Of a DNA stretch of 64,000 nt, positions 25,791 to 34,508 are shown one piece after another (within the stretch, counting starts at the first letter, position 1; each line of letters starts with the position of its first letter). The stretch is taken from NCBI GenBank assembly GCA_048499435.1, contig JASNZW010000009.1:62001-126000 (forward strand). Direction: 5' to 3'. The translations under genes and the position numbers were made by a program. Under the pieces are notes generated by a model. That model was not told the origin of the DNA. It was given only the letters and a program-made list of their open reading frames with translations, and ran no database searches. The DNA comes from DAOTWC01 sp048499435. GTDB taxonomy: Bacteria > Chloroflexota > Anaerolineae > Aggregatilineales > Phototrophicaceae.

Positions 25791-26600
25791 TCATGCGCGG
25801 TAAACGACCGGAAACTCCGGCGCCTCGAGCGGCGCGCCGTGCGCGAGCTTCAGGTCTGGAAACGGCGGCGAGGTCGTGCCGCCGCGGTCGGCGTAGACCG
25901 CGTCGTCGCCGACCCAGCGGGTCGAGAAGCCGCGCCGCCGCGCGGCCGAGCGGTTCGCCGGCGCGCCGTGCACCGTCCGGAAATGGAACGCGAGCGCGTC
26001 GCCGGGCGCGAGCGCCTCGCCGACGATGCGCAGGTGCGCGCGCTGCGCCTCGATGTCCGGCAGCGCCTCGAAGCCGTCCTGCGCGTAGAGCGGCGTGCCA
26101 TCGAAGCGCGTCGGGCGGAAGTCCTTGCCCCAGCGGTGCGATCCGGCCACGTACTCCGGCACCGTGTCGCGCGCGACCGCGTCGAGCGCGATCCAGAAGC
26201 TCACGCTCTGGTCGCCGTCGACGCAGTAGTACGGCTGGTCCTGGTGCCACGGCGTCGGCACGCTCGTGCCGGGCTCCTTGACGAGCACGTGGTCGTGGAA
26301 GAAGCGCGCGGTGCGCGAGCCCATCAGGCGCGCGGCGAGCGGCGCGGCCGGCGACTCGTGGACGAAGGCGCGGAACTCCGGGATGCGCCGCCAGTTGCAG
26401 AAATCCTGGAAGAACGGCGCGCTGCCGTCCGCCGGGCGGTAGGTGCGCTCGAGCGGGCTCGGCTCCGCCAGCAGCCGTTCGACGCCGGCGCGCAGCGGCT
26501 CGACCCAGTCGGCGAACGTGCCGCGCAGGACGAGAATGCCGTCGGCCCGGTAGCGCTCGACGTCGCCTGGCGCGAGCGCGGCCTGTCGGTGGGAGCTCAT
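25791..26600 (-). CDS. Phytanoyl-CoA dioxygenase (PhyH) family protein
   Basis: Fe(II)/2-oxoglutarate-dependent hydroxylase family; the substrates vary widely among bacterial members. The 269 residues show the iron ligands H119 and D121 in WHQDQPYY and H211 in FHFRTVHGAPANRS, with basic residues following (RRRGFSTRW) able to bind 2-oxoglutarate. The fold order YRADGILVLRGTF, then FFHDHVLVKEPGTSVPTPWH is normal and the length is complete. Codon use differs from the surroundings: a higher GC content, heavy use of GCG, CTCG and GAGC runs, and no repeats inside. It is followed by the urocanase stub. Together these suggest a segment from another bacterium, by transfer or by assembly error. No good ribosome site precedes the ATG. 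Confidence 0.85.
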   Translation of the reverse strand: MSSHRQAALAPGDVERYRADGILVLRGTFADWVEPLRAGVERLLAEPSPLERTYRPADGSAPFFQDFCNWRRIPEFRAFVHESPAAPLAARLMGSRTARFFHDHVLVKEPGTSVPTPWHQDQPYYCVDGDQSVSFWIALDAVARDTVPEYVAGSHRWGKDFRPTRFDGTPLYAQDGFEALPDIEAQRAHLRIVGEALAPGDALAFHFRTVHGAPANRSAARRRGFSTRWVGDDAVYADRGGTTSPPFPDLKLAHGAPLEAPEFPVVYRA

Positions 26601-26640
26601 GATCGGCGGCTGCCGGAGCGGATCGTGCTTGGCGACTCTA

Positions 26641-26707
26641 CACCCACTCCCTTTCGGGGGGGGGACGGGGGTGGGGGTGCGGTCGCGCAGGGGCCGGGGG
26701 GGTGAGG
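26641..26707. repeat. Degenerate repeat remnant with right copy of a 22-base direct repeat
   Basis: A G-rich run GGGGGGGGACGGGGGTGGGG is followed at 26681-26702 by an exact copy of 25455-25476 and then the GGTGAGGTTT end of the common repeat family. Confidence 0.7.
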
Positions 26708-26733
26708 TTTGCGCCAGGTGGCGCGGCGGCGCC

Positions 26734-27633
26734 CTACCCGGCCGCCGCCGCCAGCAGCCACCCCAGCGCCAGCAGCAGGCCGAAGCGCCCGTGAAGCTGC
26801 GCCGTCTGGCCCTGCGCGCGGTGGAGCAGCGCGGTGTCGCCGCCGGTGACGAACACGCGAATCAACCGCAGCGCCGCCGGCAGCGTGATGAACGCCAGCA
26901 GCCCCGGCCAGGGGACCACCCCCGCCAGCGTCAGCAGCGCCAGCGCCGCATACGCCCCGCCCACCAGCAGCACATACTCCGCGCGCGCGAAGCGCAGCCC
27001 GAAGATCACCGCCAGCGTGCGCTTGTTCACCGCCTTGTCGGCGTCGTAGTCGCGGATGTTGTTGGCGTGCAGGATGGCGGCCACCATCAGCGCGATCGGC
27101 GCCGCCGCCAGCACCGGCGTTGGGTCATAGGCGCGCGCCATGACGTAATAGGCCCCCAGCACCATCAACGGCCCCATGAACACGCCCACCGCGACCTCGC
27201 CCAGGCCGTTGTAAGCCAGCGGGAACGGCCCCGCTGTGTACGTGATAACCACCAGCACGCCGCCCACGCCGATCCACAGCAGCAGCGGGCCGCTGTGCGC
27301 CAGCAGCAGCAGGCCGATGAGCGCCCCCGCGCTGACCGCCACCACCGCGCCGATCAGCACGCTGCGCGGCGTCAGCGCCTGCTGCTTGATCGTCATGCCC
27401 TGGCCCGCCACCTTGTAGGTGTCCGCCCCGCGCTTGTAGTCGGCGTACTCATTGACCAGGTTGGCCCCCGTTTGCAGGCACAGCGCGCCGACCAGCGCCA
27501 GCGCGAACGGCACGAGATCAAACACGCCCTGATCGAGCGCGATGGCGGCGGCCAGCGCCAGCGGCACGTAGGTCGCTGTAAAGACGCGCGGGCGGGTAGC
27601 GTTGTACCAGGCGCGGAGGGAGCGGTCGGTCAT
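26734..27633 (-). CDS. menA: 1,4-dihydroxy-2-naphthoate polyprenyltransferase
   Basis: MenA attaches the isoprenoid tail to dihydroxynaphthoate in menaquinone synthesis, in the membrane. The 299 residues from the ATG at 27633 contain eight to nine membrane segments, the first aspartate-rich site GANLVNEYADYKRGAD and the second site NNIRDYDADKAVNKRTLAV, both diagnostic of UbiA-family enzymes, and a MenA-like start RAWYNATRPRVFTATYVPLA. An upstream start at 27669 would add 12 residues. The 2-carboxy variants and plant homogentisate prenyltransferases are less likely. It stands alone among repeats and is divergent from the ABC transporter gene at 27818; other men genes are not in the window. Confidence 0.9.
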   Translation of the reverse strand: MTDRSLRAWYNATRPRVFTATYVPLALAAAIALDQGVFDLVPFALALVGALCLQTGANLVNEYADYKRGADTYKVAGQGMTIKQQALTPRSVLIGAVVAVSAGALIGLLLLAHSGPLLLWIGVGGVLVVITYTAGPFPLAYNGLGEVAVGVFMGPLMVLGAYYVMARAYDPTPVLAAAPIALMVAAILHANNIRDYDADKAVNKRTLAVIFGLRFARAEYVLLVGGAYAALALLTLAGVVPWPGLLAFITLPAALRLIRVFVTGGDTALLHRAQGQTAQLHGRFGLLLALGWLLAAAAG

Positions 27634-27817
27634 CGGTCGGCAGTCGGCAAAGTGTGCATTGGCTATCATACCACCTGTTCAAGCGCCGCCTCCAGCCGCT
27701 AAACTAAGGGCGGGCGGCGGGCGCCTTTAATCTAACACACAGCCGCGCCGCGCTGAAGTGTTATATACTTTCAATATGTTCAATTCGTTCTGAATTTGCC
27801 AAAAGGGGAGCGAGAAA
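27634..27817. promoter_or_regulatory. Divergent promoter region of menA and the ABC binding-protein gene
   Basis: The AT-rich stretch TTATATACTTTCAATATG (27762-27779) includes TATACT, a plausible -10 for the rightward gene. A strong ribosome site AAAGGGGAGCGA precedes the GTG/ATG pair at 27818. Confidence 0.45.
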
Positions 27818-28792
27818 ATGGTGCGCAAAGGATTTGCGATAGCGCTGGCGGCGCTGCTGCTGGCGAGCGTGGGCGCTGCCGGCGCTCAGGACACCGTGCC
27901 GGACCTGAAAATCGCGCTGCTGCCGGTGCTGAACACGCTGCCGTTCTACGTGGCGCAGGCCGAGGGTTTCTACGCGGACGAGGGCGTGACCGTTGAGATC
28001 GTGCCGTTCGACAGCGCCCGCGACCAGCAGATCGCCGTCGCGGCGGGGGAAGTGGACGGCCTGAACACCGACCTGGTGGTCGCCAGCCTGCTCAACCAGG
28101 GCCTGCCGGTGCGCGTCGTGCGCGCTGACCCGCCCGCGGTGCCGTTCTTCGCCATCGTGGCTGGCCGCGACAGCGGCATCGCGACGCTGGACGACCTGAA
28201 GGGCGTGGAGATCGCCATTTCGGGCAGCTCGATCATCGAATACCTGACGACTGAGCTGCTGCGCGGCGCGGGCTTCGCCGACGACGAGATCGTCTATCTT
28301 GAAGTGCCGCAGATCCCGGTGCGCGTCGAGCTGCTGGCGCAGGGGCAGGTTGCGGCGGCCACGCTGCCAGAGCCGCTGACGACGCTGGCGACACAGCTTC
28401 AGGGCGGCACGCTGCTCGCCGATGACAGCGCGGCGGCCTTCGTGCCCACCGTGATCGTGTTCCGCCAGGAAACGCTGGCCGACAAGCCGGCGGCCGTCGA
28501 GGCCTTCCTGCGCGCCTACGAGCGCGCGGTGGCGGCGCTCAACGCCGACGCCGACGCTTACCGCGACGTGCTCAACGCCAATATCCGCGTGCCGGAGCCG
28601 CTGCAGGCGGCTTACCCGGTCCCGACCTTCTTCCCGGCCAGCGTGCCCACCGCCGAACAGGTGGCGCTGGTCTCGGACTGGATGGTGGAGCGCGGCCTGC
28701 TGGCGGAGGCCATCGTCTATGATGACCTGGTGGACGGCGCTTTCCTGCCGGAGACGCTGGCCCCTGAGGCGACCCCGGAGGCGGCGGGCTGA
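27818..28792 (+). CDS. ABC transporter substrate-binding protein, NitT/TauT (NMT1/THI5-like) type
   Basis: The 324-residue protein is secreted or anchored outside the membrane and captures a small molecule for an importer. A signal peptide (FAIALAALLLASVGAAGA) is followed by the family's LKIALLPVLNTLPFYVAQAE and GFYADEGVTVEIVPFDSARD, then the LDDLKGVEIAISGSSIIEYL hinge block. Such proteins bind sulfonates, nitrate, pyrimidine precursors or lipids. The C-terminus ends ETLAPEATPEAAG, a short low-complexity tail. Its ATPase and permease genes follow 1.4 kb later at 30226 and 31017, after repeats and a DUF559 nuclease gene. No other binding protein in the window fits them. Confidence 0.87.
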   Translation: MVRKGFAIALAALLLASVGAAGAQDTVPDLKIALLPVLNTLPFYVAQAEGFYADEGVTVEIVPFDSARDQQIAVAAGEVDGLNTDLVVASLLNQGLPVRVVRADPPAVPFFAIVAGRDSGIATLDDLKGVEIAISGSSIIEYLTTELLRGAGFADDEIVYLEVPQIPVRVELLAQGQVAAATLPEPLTTLATQLQGGTLLADDSAAAFVPTVIVFRQETLADKPAAVEAFLRAYERAVAALNADADAYRDVLNANIRVPEPLQAAYPVPTFFPASVPTAEQVALVSDWMVERGLLAEAIVYDDLVDGAFLPETLAPEATPEAAG

Positions 28793-28808
28793 CCGCGCCG
28801 CCGGGCTG

Positions 28809-29310
28809 ACCTCACCCCCCGGCCCCGGCCGACCTCACCCCCCGGCCCCGGCCGACCTCACCCCCCGGCCCCGGCCGACCTCACCCCCCGGCCCCGGCCG
28901 ACCTCACCCCCCGGCCCCCTCTCCGTGGGGAGAGGGGGAGGCAAGCAAGCGCGGCTGCAAGTCCCCTCTCCTATGGAGAGGGGATTTAGGGGTGAGGTTG
29001 CGTACCTCACCCCCCGGCCCCCTCTCCGTGGGGAGAGGGGGAGACAAGCGCGGCTGCAAGTCCCCTCTCCTATGGAGAGGGGATTTAGGGGTGAGGTTAC
29101 GTACCTCACCCCCCGGCCCCCTCTCCATGGGGAGAGGGGGAGAAAAGCGCGGCTGCAAGTCCCCTCTCCTATGGAGAGGGGATTTAGGGGTGAGGTTTCT
29201 GCGGGGATTTAGGGGTGAGGTTTCTGCGGGGATTTAGGGGTGAGGTTTCTGTGAGGCTTTAGGCGTGAGGTTTCTATGGCGCTTTAGGCGTGAGGTTTCT
29301 GTGGCGCTTT
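28809..29310. repeat. Palindromic repeat array with half-units and tail copies
   Basis: Five 25-base CACCCCCCGGCCCCGGCCG-type half-units in perfect tandem are followed by three full units and then six 22-base tail copies that decay from ATTTAGGGGTGAGG to CTTTAGGCGTGAGG. The block fills the gap between the binding-protein gene and the DUF559 gene. Confidence 0.9.
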
Positions 29311-29412
29311 AAAGGCGCGGTTGCGTTAAGCTTGAAGGGTGTGTTTCGCCAGAGATTTAGGGGCGGGGTTGGCGCGCTTTGAAAAGGCAGGCGGCCGGAG
29401 CAAGGGCGCACG

Positions 29413-29841
29413 ATGAAGCCGAGAAGAACGGAGGATGGCCCTGCAGCGAGTGAGCTGCATCGCCAGTTCACGTCCTCTCCAGAGCAGTGGGATAAGCTGA
29501 AGCCGCTGGCGCGCGATATGCGGCATGCGCCGACGACGGCGGAGGATGCGCTGTGGCAGCGGCTGCGCGGCCGCCGCGTGGGCGGGGCCAGGTTTCGACG
29601 GCAGCACAGTATCGGCGGGTTTATTGTGGATTTCGTGTGCATTGAGCGCCGTCTGGTGATTGAGGTGGATGGTGCGGTGCATGCGCAGGACGGGCAGCGC
29701 GACCGCGACGCGCAGCGGCAGGCCGTGCTGGAGGCGCAGGGGTTTCGGGTGCTGCGATTCGCCAATGCTGATGTGCTGTACGCGCTCGACGCGGTGGTGC
29801 AGGCCATTGAAGAGGCGCTGGCTGACCGCGCCCCCGGCTGA
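29413..29841 (+). CDS. DUF559-family endonuclease-like protein
   Basis: The 142-residue protein matches DUF559, a Vsr-like branch of the PD-(D/E)xK nucleases: RDMRHAPTTAEDALWQRLRG, then RRQHSIGGFIVDFVCIERRL with the candidate catalytic aspartate, VIEVDGAVHAQ with the E-x-D motif, and the C-terminal RVLRFANADVLYALDAVVQ. Members probably cut DNA at mismatches or structures, but no substrate is proven. It has a ribosome site GGAG 13 bases upstream. It lies with repeats on both sides, inside an ABC transporter operon and with its stop codon within a few bases of the next repeat. Confidence 0.88.
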   Translation: MKPRRTEDGPAASELHRQFTSSPEQWDKLKPLARDMRHAPTTAEDALWQRLRGRRVGGARFRRQHSIGGFIVDFVCIERRLVIEVDGAVHAQDGQRDRDAQRQAVLEAQGFRVLRFANADVLYALDAVVQAIEEALADRAPG

Positions 29842-30150
29842 CCTCACCGCCGGGCTGACCTCACCCCCCGGCGCGCAACCTCACCCCCCGGCCCCGGCCG
29901 ACCTCACCCCCCGGCCCCCTCTCCATGGGGAGAGGGGGAGACAAGCAAGCGCGGCTGCAAGTCCCCTCTCCTATGGAGAGGGGATTTAGGGGTGAGGTTT
30001 CTGTGAGGATTTAGGGGTGAGGTTGCGTACCTCACCCCCCGGCCCCGGCCGACCTCACCCCCCGGCCCCCTCTCCATGGGGAGAGGGGGAGACAAGCAAG
30101 CGCGCGGCGCAAGTCCCCTCTCTTATGGAGAGGGGATTTAGGGGTGAGGT
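29841..30150. repeat. Palindromic repeat, two full units with half-units
   Basis: Begins at the last codon of the DUF559 gene. Two full units flank a tail copy, the second with the CCCCTCTCTTATGGAG centre. Confidence 0.9.
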
Positions 30151-30225
30151 TTCTGTGAGGCTTTAAAAGCGCGCGGCGCAGGCGGCGCTGTGGACAACGA
30201 GGATTTCAGGATGGAGTGTGTGTAG

Positions 30226-31020
30226 ATGGACCGGCTGCCGACGCTGGCTCAACCCGCCGCCGCCCCGCTGAACGGGCGCGCGGGCGACGAGATCATCGCG
30301 CTGGACGGCGTGACGTTTGGCTACGCCGCGCCGCTGCTGGCGGACGTAAGCTGGCATATCCGCGCCGGCGAGGCGTGGAGCGTGCTGGGGCCGTCGGGCA
30401 TCGGCAAGACGACGCTGCTGTACCTGATCGCCGGGCTGCGCCGGCCTGACCAGGGCACGGTGCGCGTTTACGGCCAGCCGCTGACCGCGCCGACGCCCGC
30501 GGTGGGCCTGCTGCTGCAGGACTACGGCCTGCTGCCCTGGCTGACGGCGCGCCAGAACGTCGAGCTGGGGCTGAAGATTCGCGGCGTGGCGCGCCCCGCG
30601 CGGCGGCAGGCCGCCGCGGAGTGGCTGGCGCGCATGAACATCGCTGACGCGGCGGGCCGCTTCCCGGCGCAGCTTTCCGGCGGGCAGCGGCAGCGGGTGG
30701 CGCTGGCGCGCCTGCTGGCGCTCGACACGCCGGTGCTGCTGCTCGACGAGCCGCTGTCCGCGGTGGATGAGATCACGCGCGAGCGGCTGCAGGCGGCGCT
30801 GTGGCGCATCCGCGCCGACCTGGGCAGCACGCTGGTGATGGTGACGCACAGCGTCGAAGAGGCGGCGCTGCTGAGCGAGAACATGCTCATCTTCCCCGAC
30901 AACCCGCCCCTGCGCGACCCGCTGGTGCTGCGCCGCCCGCCCACTGACGCCATGCCCGCCCGCGACGACCCCGCCTTCCAGCGCTTCTGCGCCGACATCC
31001 GCAAGGCGCTGCGCCTGTGA
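30226..31020 (+). CDS. ABC transporter ATP-binding protein, NitT/TauT type
   Basis: The 264-residue ATPase powers an importer. The Walker A site is GPSGIGKTTLLYLIAGL, the Q-loop QDYGLLPWLTA, the signature LSGGQRQRVALARLL, the Walker B LLLDEPLSAVD, and the H-loop MVTHSVEEAALLS, all complete. The opening DGVTFGYAAPLLADVSW and SsuB/TauB-like length place it with the sulfonate/nitrate group. It ends in a GTGA overlap with the permease gene. The closest ribosome-site candidate is GGATGG about 13 bases upstream. Confidence 0.9.
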   Translation: MDRLPTLAQPAAAPLNGRAGDEIIALDGVTFGYAAPLLADVSWHIRAGEAWSVLGPSGIGKTTLLYLIAGLRRPDQGTVRVYGQPLTAPTPAVGLLLQDYGLLPWLTARQNVELGLKIRGVARPARRQAAAEWLARMNIADAAGRFPAQLSGGQRQRVALARLLALDTPVLLLDEPLSAVDEITRERLQAALWRIRADLGSTLVMVTHSVEEAALLSENMLIFPDNPPLRDPLVLRRPPTDAMPARDDPAFQRFCADIRKALRL

Positions 31021-31769
31021 GCCGCCGGCTGGGGCGGCGCTGGCCGCTGCTGCTGGACCTGGCGCTGCTGCTGCTGCTGTGGCAGGCGGCGGCGGCGGCG
31101 CTGAACGCCACCTTCCTGCCCGCGCCGCTGGTGGTGCTGGAGCGCTTTGTCACGGAGCTGACCAGCGGCGACCTGTGGGCGCACACGCTGGTGAGCGCCC
31201 GCCGCGTCGGCCTCAGCATCGCGCTGGGGACGGCGCTGGCCGTCCCGCTGGCGGTGCTGGCAGCGCAGGCGCGCCTGCTGGACCGCTTTGTGACGCCGCT
31301 GCTGTACTTCACCTACCCCGCGCCGAAGGTCGTGTTCCTGCCGCTGATCGTCGTCTTTCTGGGCCTGGGCGACGAATCAAAGGTGTTTCTCATCGGCCTG
31401 ATTATCTTCTTCCAGGTGTTCGTGATCGTGCGCGACGCGGCGGGGCAGGTGCGCCCGGAAACGCTGGAATCGATCAACGCGCTGGGCGCGAACCGCTGGC
31501 ACCGGCTGCGCTATGTCTACGTGCCGGTGAGCCTGCCGGCCGTTATGACGGCGCTCAAGGTGAGCGCGGGCACGGCGATCGCGGTGCTGTTCATCGCGGA
31601 GACGATCGGCACGACGACCGGCCTGGGCTATTACATCATGAACGCCTGGGGGCGCTTCGCCTACCCCAGCCTGTACGCCGGCATCCTGGCGATGAGCCTG
31701 CTGGGGCTGGGCCTGTTCGTGCTGTTCGACGTGCTGGAGAAGCGCTTCACGCGCTGGCAGCGCGGCTGA
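31017..31769 (+). CDS. ABC transporter permease, NitT/TauT type
   Basis: The 250-residue permease starts with GTG at 31017 within the ATPase stop, so translation is coupled. It has six membrane segments; the first is PLLLDLALLLLLWQAAAAAL. The EAA loop is seen in ETLESINALGANRWHRLRYV and YVPVSLPAVMTALKVSAGTA. Its FTYPAPKVVFLPLIVVFLGL and IAETIGTTTGLGYYIMNAWG blocks are characteristic of SsuC/TauC-type permeases. With the ATPase and probably the binding protein at 27818 it would complete one importer. The substrate is not known. Confidence 0.9.
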   Translation: MSRRLGRRWPLLLDLALLLLLWQAAAAALNATFLPAPLVVLERFVTELTSGDLWAHTLVSARRVGLSIALGTALAVPLAVLAAQARLLDRFVTPLLYFTYPAPKVVFLPLIVVFLGLGDESKVFLIGLIIFFQVFVIVRDAAGQVRPETLESINALGANRWHRLRYVYVPVSLPAVMTALKVSAGTAIAVLFIAETIGTTTGLGYYIMNAWGRFAYPSLYAGILAMSLLGLGLFVLFDVLEKRFTRWQRG

Positions 31770-31775
31770 CGGCCC

Positions 31776-32921
31776 TCAAAACATGCGGATCGGGATCGTG
31801 ATCGTCAGGCGCGTGCCCTGTTCCGGCGCGGTCTCGATGTTGACCTGCCCGCCGTAGAGCCGCGCCCGCTGCTGGATATTGTGCAGCCCCAGGCCGTTGT
31901 GGCTGCGCATCGTCGCCAGGTCGAAGCCCTGGCCGTTGTCGGTGATGACGATCTGGAACAGGCTCTGGTCGAGCTGCGCGCTGATGCTGATGTGGCTGGC
32001 GTGCGCGTGGCGCACCGCGTTGCTCAGCGCCTCGTTGGCGATCTGGCAGATGGCCTCAAACGTGGCCGGCGTGAAGGGCGGCGGCTGGTCGGGCGCGCTG
32101 ATCTCCACCTTGATGTGCGGCGGCACGTGCAGGCGCGCCAGCAGGTCGCTGAACTGGCTGTAGATGGTGTGGTGGTGGCCGGCCTTCAGGTCGAAGATGT
32201 AGCGCCGGATGTCGTCAATCACGCCGTTGAGGTTGTTGATGATCGCGCGCAGGTCGCCGGTGTGGGCGTCGCTGTCGCTGCGCAGCAGGTCCAGGTGCAT
32301 GCCGATCGCGTAGAGCGACTGGATCACGCCGTCGTGCAGCTCCATGCCGATGCGCTCGCGTTCCTCCAGCAGCGCCAGCCGGCTCTGCTGCTCGCTCAAC
32401 TGCGCGCCGGCGATCGCCAGGGCGGCGTAGCCGGCCAGCGCCTCGACCAACTGCTGGTCGGTGTCGTCAAACGGCAGGCCGTCCTCGCGGTCAGACAGAT
32501 ACAGCGCGCCGAAAAGCTGCCTGCCGACCTGGATCGGCACGCCCAGCAGCGAGGTCATTGGCGGGTGGCCAGGGCAGAAGCCGACGGCGCGCGGGTCGCT
32601 GCGCATATCGGCCAGACGCAGCGTTTCCTGCTCGTAGATAATCACGCCCAGCAGCCCGCGCCCGGAGGGCAGGTGCGCGATGCGCTGGATTTCCTCTGGC
32701 GTCAGGCCCGCCACCTTGAAATAGCGCATCCCGCCGTGGCCGTCGGGCACGCCCAGGGCGGCGTAGCGCGTTCGCACCAGCTCGCGCGCCGCCAGGGCGA
32801 TGCGTTCCAGCGTCTGCTCCAGGCTGCCGGCTTCAGCGGCGTGCATCACAGCGGAGACGATGCCTTGCAGCTTGCTCAGGATGTCAGGTACGTTGTTAGC
32901 ATGATGATTGTCACTGGGCAT
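31776..32921 (-). CDS. Sensor histidine kinase with GAF domain (NarL/DevS type)
   Basis: A soluble 381-residue kinase. The GAF domain (about residues 25-175) shows LERIALAARELVRTRYAALG and SLLGVPIQVGRQLFGALYLS; the HisKA_3 phospho-acceptor is the histidine in ERERIGMELHDGVIQSLYAI (about residue 204); the HATPase has EAICQIANEALSNAVRHAHA (N box), DNGQGFD and GLGLHNIQQRA. No membrane segment or haem-binding cysteine pattern is clear, so the GAF ligand is unknown. It is transcribed divergently from the response regulator at 32999 across 77 bases and probably pairs with it. Confidence 0.9.
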   Translation of the reverse strand: MPSDNHHANNVPDILSKLQGIVSAVMHAAEAGSLEQTLERIALAARELVRTRYAALGVPDGHGGMRYFKVAGLTPEEIQRIAHLPSGRGLLGVIIYEQETLRLADMRSDPRAVGFCPGHPPMTSLLGVPIQVGRQLFGALYLSDREDGLPFDDTDQQLVEALAGYAALAIAGAQLSEQQSRLALLEERERIGMELHDGVIQSLYAIGMHLDLLRSDSDAHTGDLRAIINNLNGVIDDIRRYIFDLKAGHHHTIYSQFSDLLARLHVPPHIKVEISAPDQPPPFTPATFEAICQIANEALSNAVRHAHASHISISAQLDQSLFQIVITDNGQGFDLATMRSHNGLGLHNIQQRARLYGGQVNIETAPEQGTRLTITIPIRMF

Positions 32922-32998
32922 GATCGTCGGAATCGCTTAAGATCAAGCACGCGCTTGTTGCAGGCCGCTAATGATACCCTGTAGGACGGCAAAAGAAC

Positions 32999-33676
32999 AT
33001 GACAAAGATCGTACAGCTTCTGATTGCCGACGATCACAGCGTGGTGCGCGCGGGGCTGCGCGCCCTGCTTGAACGCCAGGGCAATTTCCGCATCGTGGCT
33101 GAGGCGGCGACCGGCGAGGAAGCGATCGCCAAGGCGCAGGAATTTCAGCCCGATGTGGCGGTGCTGGACATCCGCATGCCGGGCCTGTCGGGCATCGAAG
33201 CCTGCCGCCAGATTGTCGAGACCGTGCCCAACTGCCGCGTGATTATGCTCACGTCATACGCGGAGGACGAGCTGCTGTTCGCCGCTATTCAGGCCGGGGC
33301 GTCCGGCTATGTGCTGAAGCGCATCGGCGACAACGAGCTGGTGCACGCCGTTGAGCGCATCAGCCGGGGCGAAGGGATGCTGGACCCGGCGATGACCGCC
33401 ACCGTGTTCGCGGAGATGCGCAAGGCGACCGAGGCGCAGCACGCCGCCGCTTTCGCGGACCTCACGCCGCAGGAACTGGCGGTGCTGGCGCTGGTGGCGG
33501 AGGGCATGACCAACCGCCAGATCGCCGTTAAGCTCTACCTGGGCGAGGGGACGGTGCGCAACTACGTCAGCAGCGTGCTGACCAAGATCGGCGTCAGCAA
33601 CCGCGCCGAGGCGGCCGCCTACGCCGTCAAGCACAACATCAACGAGCTGATCCCGCCCAGCCGCGACGAGGAATAA
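32999..33676 (+). CDS. LuxR/NarL-family response regulator
   Basis: The 225-residue protein has a receiver domain with LLIADDHSVVRAGLRALLER, the phospho-acceptor D57 in VAVLDIRMPGLSG, and the MLTSYAEDELLFAAIQAGAS and GYVLKRIG switch segments. Its C-terminal DNA-binding HTH shows LTPQELAVLALVAEGMTNRQ and LYLGEGTVRNYVSSVLTKIG. It is close in sequence to DevR/LiaR-type regulators. The histidine kinase is divergent next door. No binding sites can be named; the 77-base shared promoter region is the best candidate for autoregulation. Confidence 0.92.
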   Translation: MTKIVQLLIADDHSVVRAGLRALLERQGNFRIVAEAATGEEAIAKAQEFQPDVAVLDIRMPGLSGIEACRQIVETVPNCRVIMLTSYAEDELLFAAIQAGASGYVLKRIGDNELVHAVERISRGEGMLDPAMTATVFAEMRKATEAQHAAAFADLTPQELAVLALVAEGMTNRQIAVKLYLGEGTVRNYVSSVLTKIGVSNRAEAAAYAVKHNINELIPPSRDEE

Positions 33677-33709
33677 GGGACCGGGGCGGCCGCGCCACTC
33701 GGCTACGCA

Positions 33710-34151
33710 ACCTCACCCCCCGCGCGACCTCACCCCCCGGCCCCCGGCCGTAACCTCACCCCCCGGCCCACGCGACCTCACCCCCCGGCCCCCTCTCCAT
33801 GGGGAGAGGGGGAGACAAGCAAGCGCGCGATCGCAAGTCCCCTCTCCTACGGAGAGGGGATTTAGGGGTGAGGTGCGCTAACCTCACCCTCCGGCCCCCA
33901 GTAACCTCACCCCCCCGGCCCCTGCGCGACCTCACCCCCCGGCCCCCTCTCCATGGGGAGAGGGGGAGACAAGCAAGCGCGGAACCAAGTCCCCTCTCCT
34001 AGGGAGAGGGGATTTAGGGGTGAGGTTTCTATGGGGATTTAGGGGTGAGGTTTCTATGGCGCTTTAGGGGTGAGGTTTCTATGGCGCTTTAGGGGTGAGG
34101 TTTCTATGGCGCTTTAGGGGTGAGGTTAGCGCGACCTCACCCCCCGGCCCC
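33710..34151. repeat. Palindromic repeat array
   Basis: Four short ACCTCACCCCCCGGCC half-units, a full unit with a CCTACGGAG centre, a second full unit, and five 22-base tail copies (TTTCTATGGCGCTTTAGGGG) ending in an inverted stub at 34135. The stub abuts the stop codon of the next gene. Confidence 0.9.
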
Positions 34152-34478
34152 CTACTTCACCGGCGTGATCGTGTGCTCCTCTGTGTAGATGTGGATGCGC
34201 ACGCTGGTGAACTGGTCCGCGTCCGCGCCAGCCGCCGCGCCGATCTCCGAGGCGAACGACGCCTGCATCGCCGCCACGCTTTCAAACCACAGCTCCGCCG
34301 TGCCGTCATACGGCAGCTCGCCCGTCAGCTCCTGCTCAGGCGTGGCGATGTTGATGCGATAGTCGATCAGCCCTGGCAGCCGCGCCGAGAGCTTCGTGTG
34401 TTCCTCCACCCACAGCCGCTTGAACTCCGCCATGCTGAGGCCCGGTTTGCGCTTCAGCAGCGCGATAAGCTTGATCAT
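34152..34478 (-). CDS. EthD-family small protein
   Basis: The 108 residues show the EthD dimeric alpha-beta barrel pattern: MIKLIALLKRKPGLSMAEF, FKRLWVEEHTKLSARLPG, then the aromatic-rich ELWFESVAAMQASFAS. EthD-like proteins include small oxygenases and degradation accessory proteins; most have unknown substrates. AGAAGGG lies nine bases before the ATG. It follows the carbohydrate permease gene by 30 bases in the same direction and may be the last gene of that operon, which would suggest a role in metabolising the imported compound. The histidine in EEHTKL is the conserved one. Confidence 0.82.
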   Translation of the reverse strand: MIKLIALLKRKPGLSMAEFKRLWVEEHTKLSARLPGLIDYRINIATPEQELTGELPYDGTAELWFESVAAMQASFASEIGAAAGADADQFTSVRIHIYTEEHTITPVK

Positions 34479-34508
34479 CTGGTTTACCCTTCTGTGTGCG
34501 GTTACAGG

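Noticed and set aside
25455..26702. A transposon bounded by 22-base direct repeats
   Set aside because: No transposase, integrase or terminal inverted repeats; the direct repeats are part of the common intergenic repeat family.
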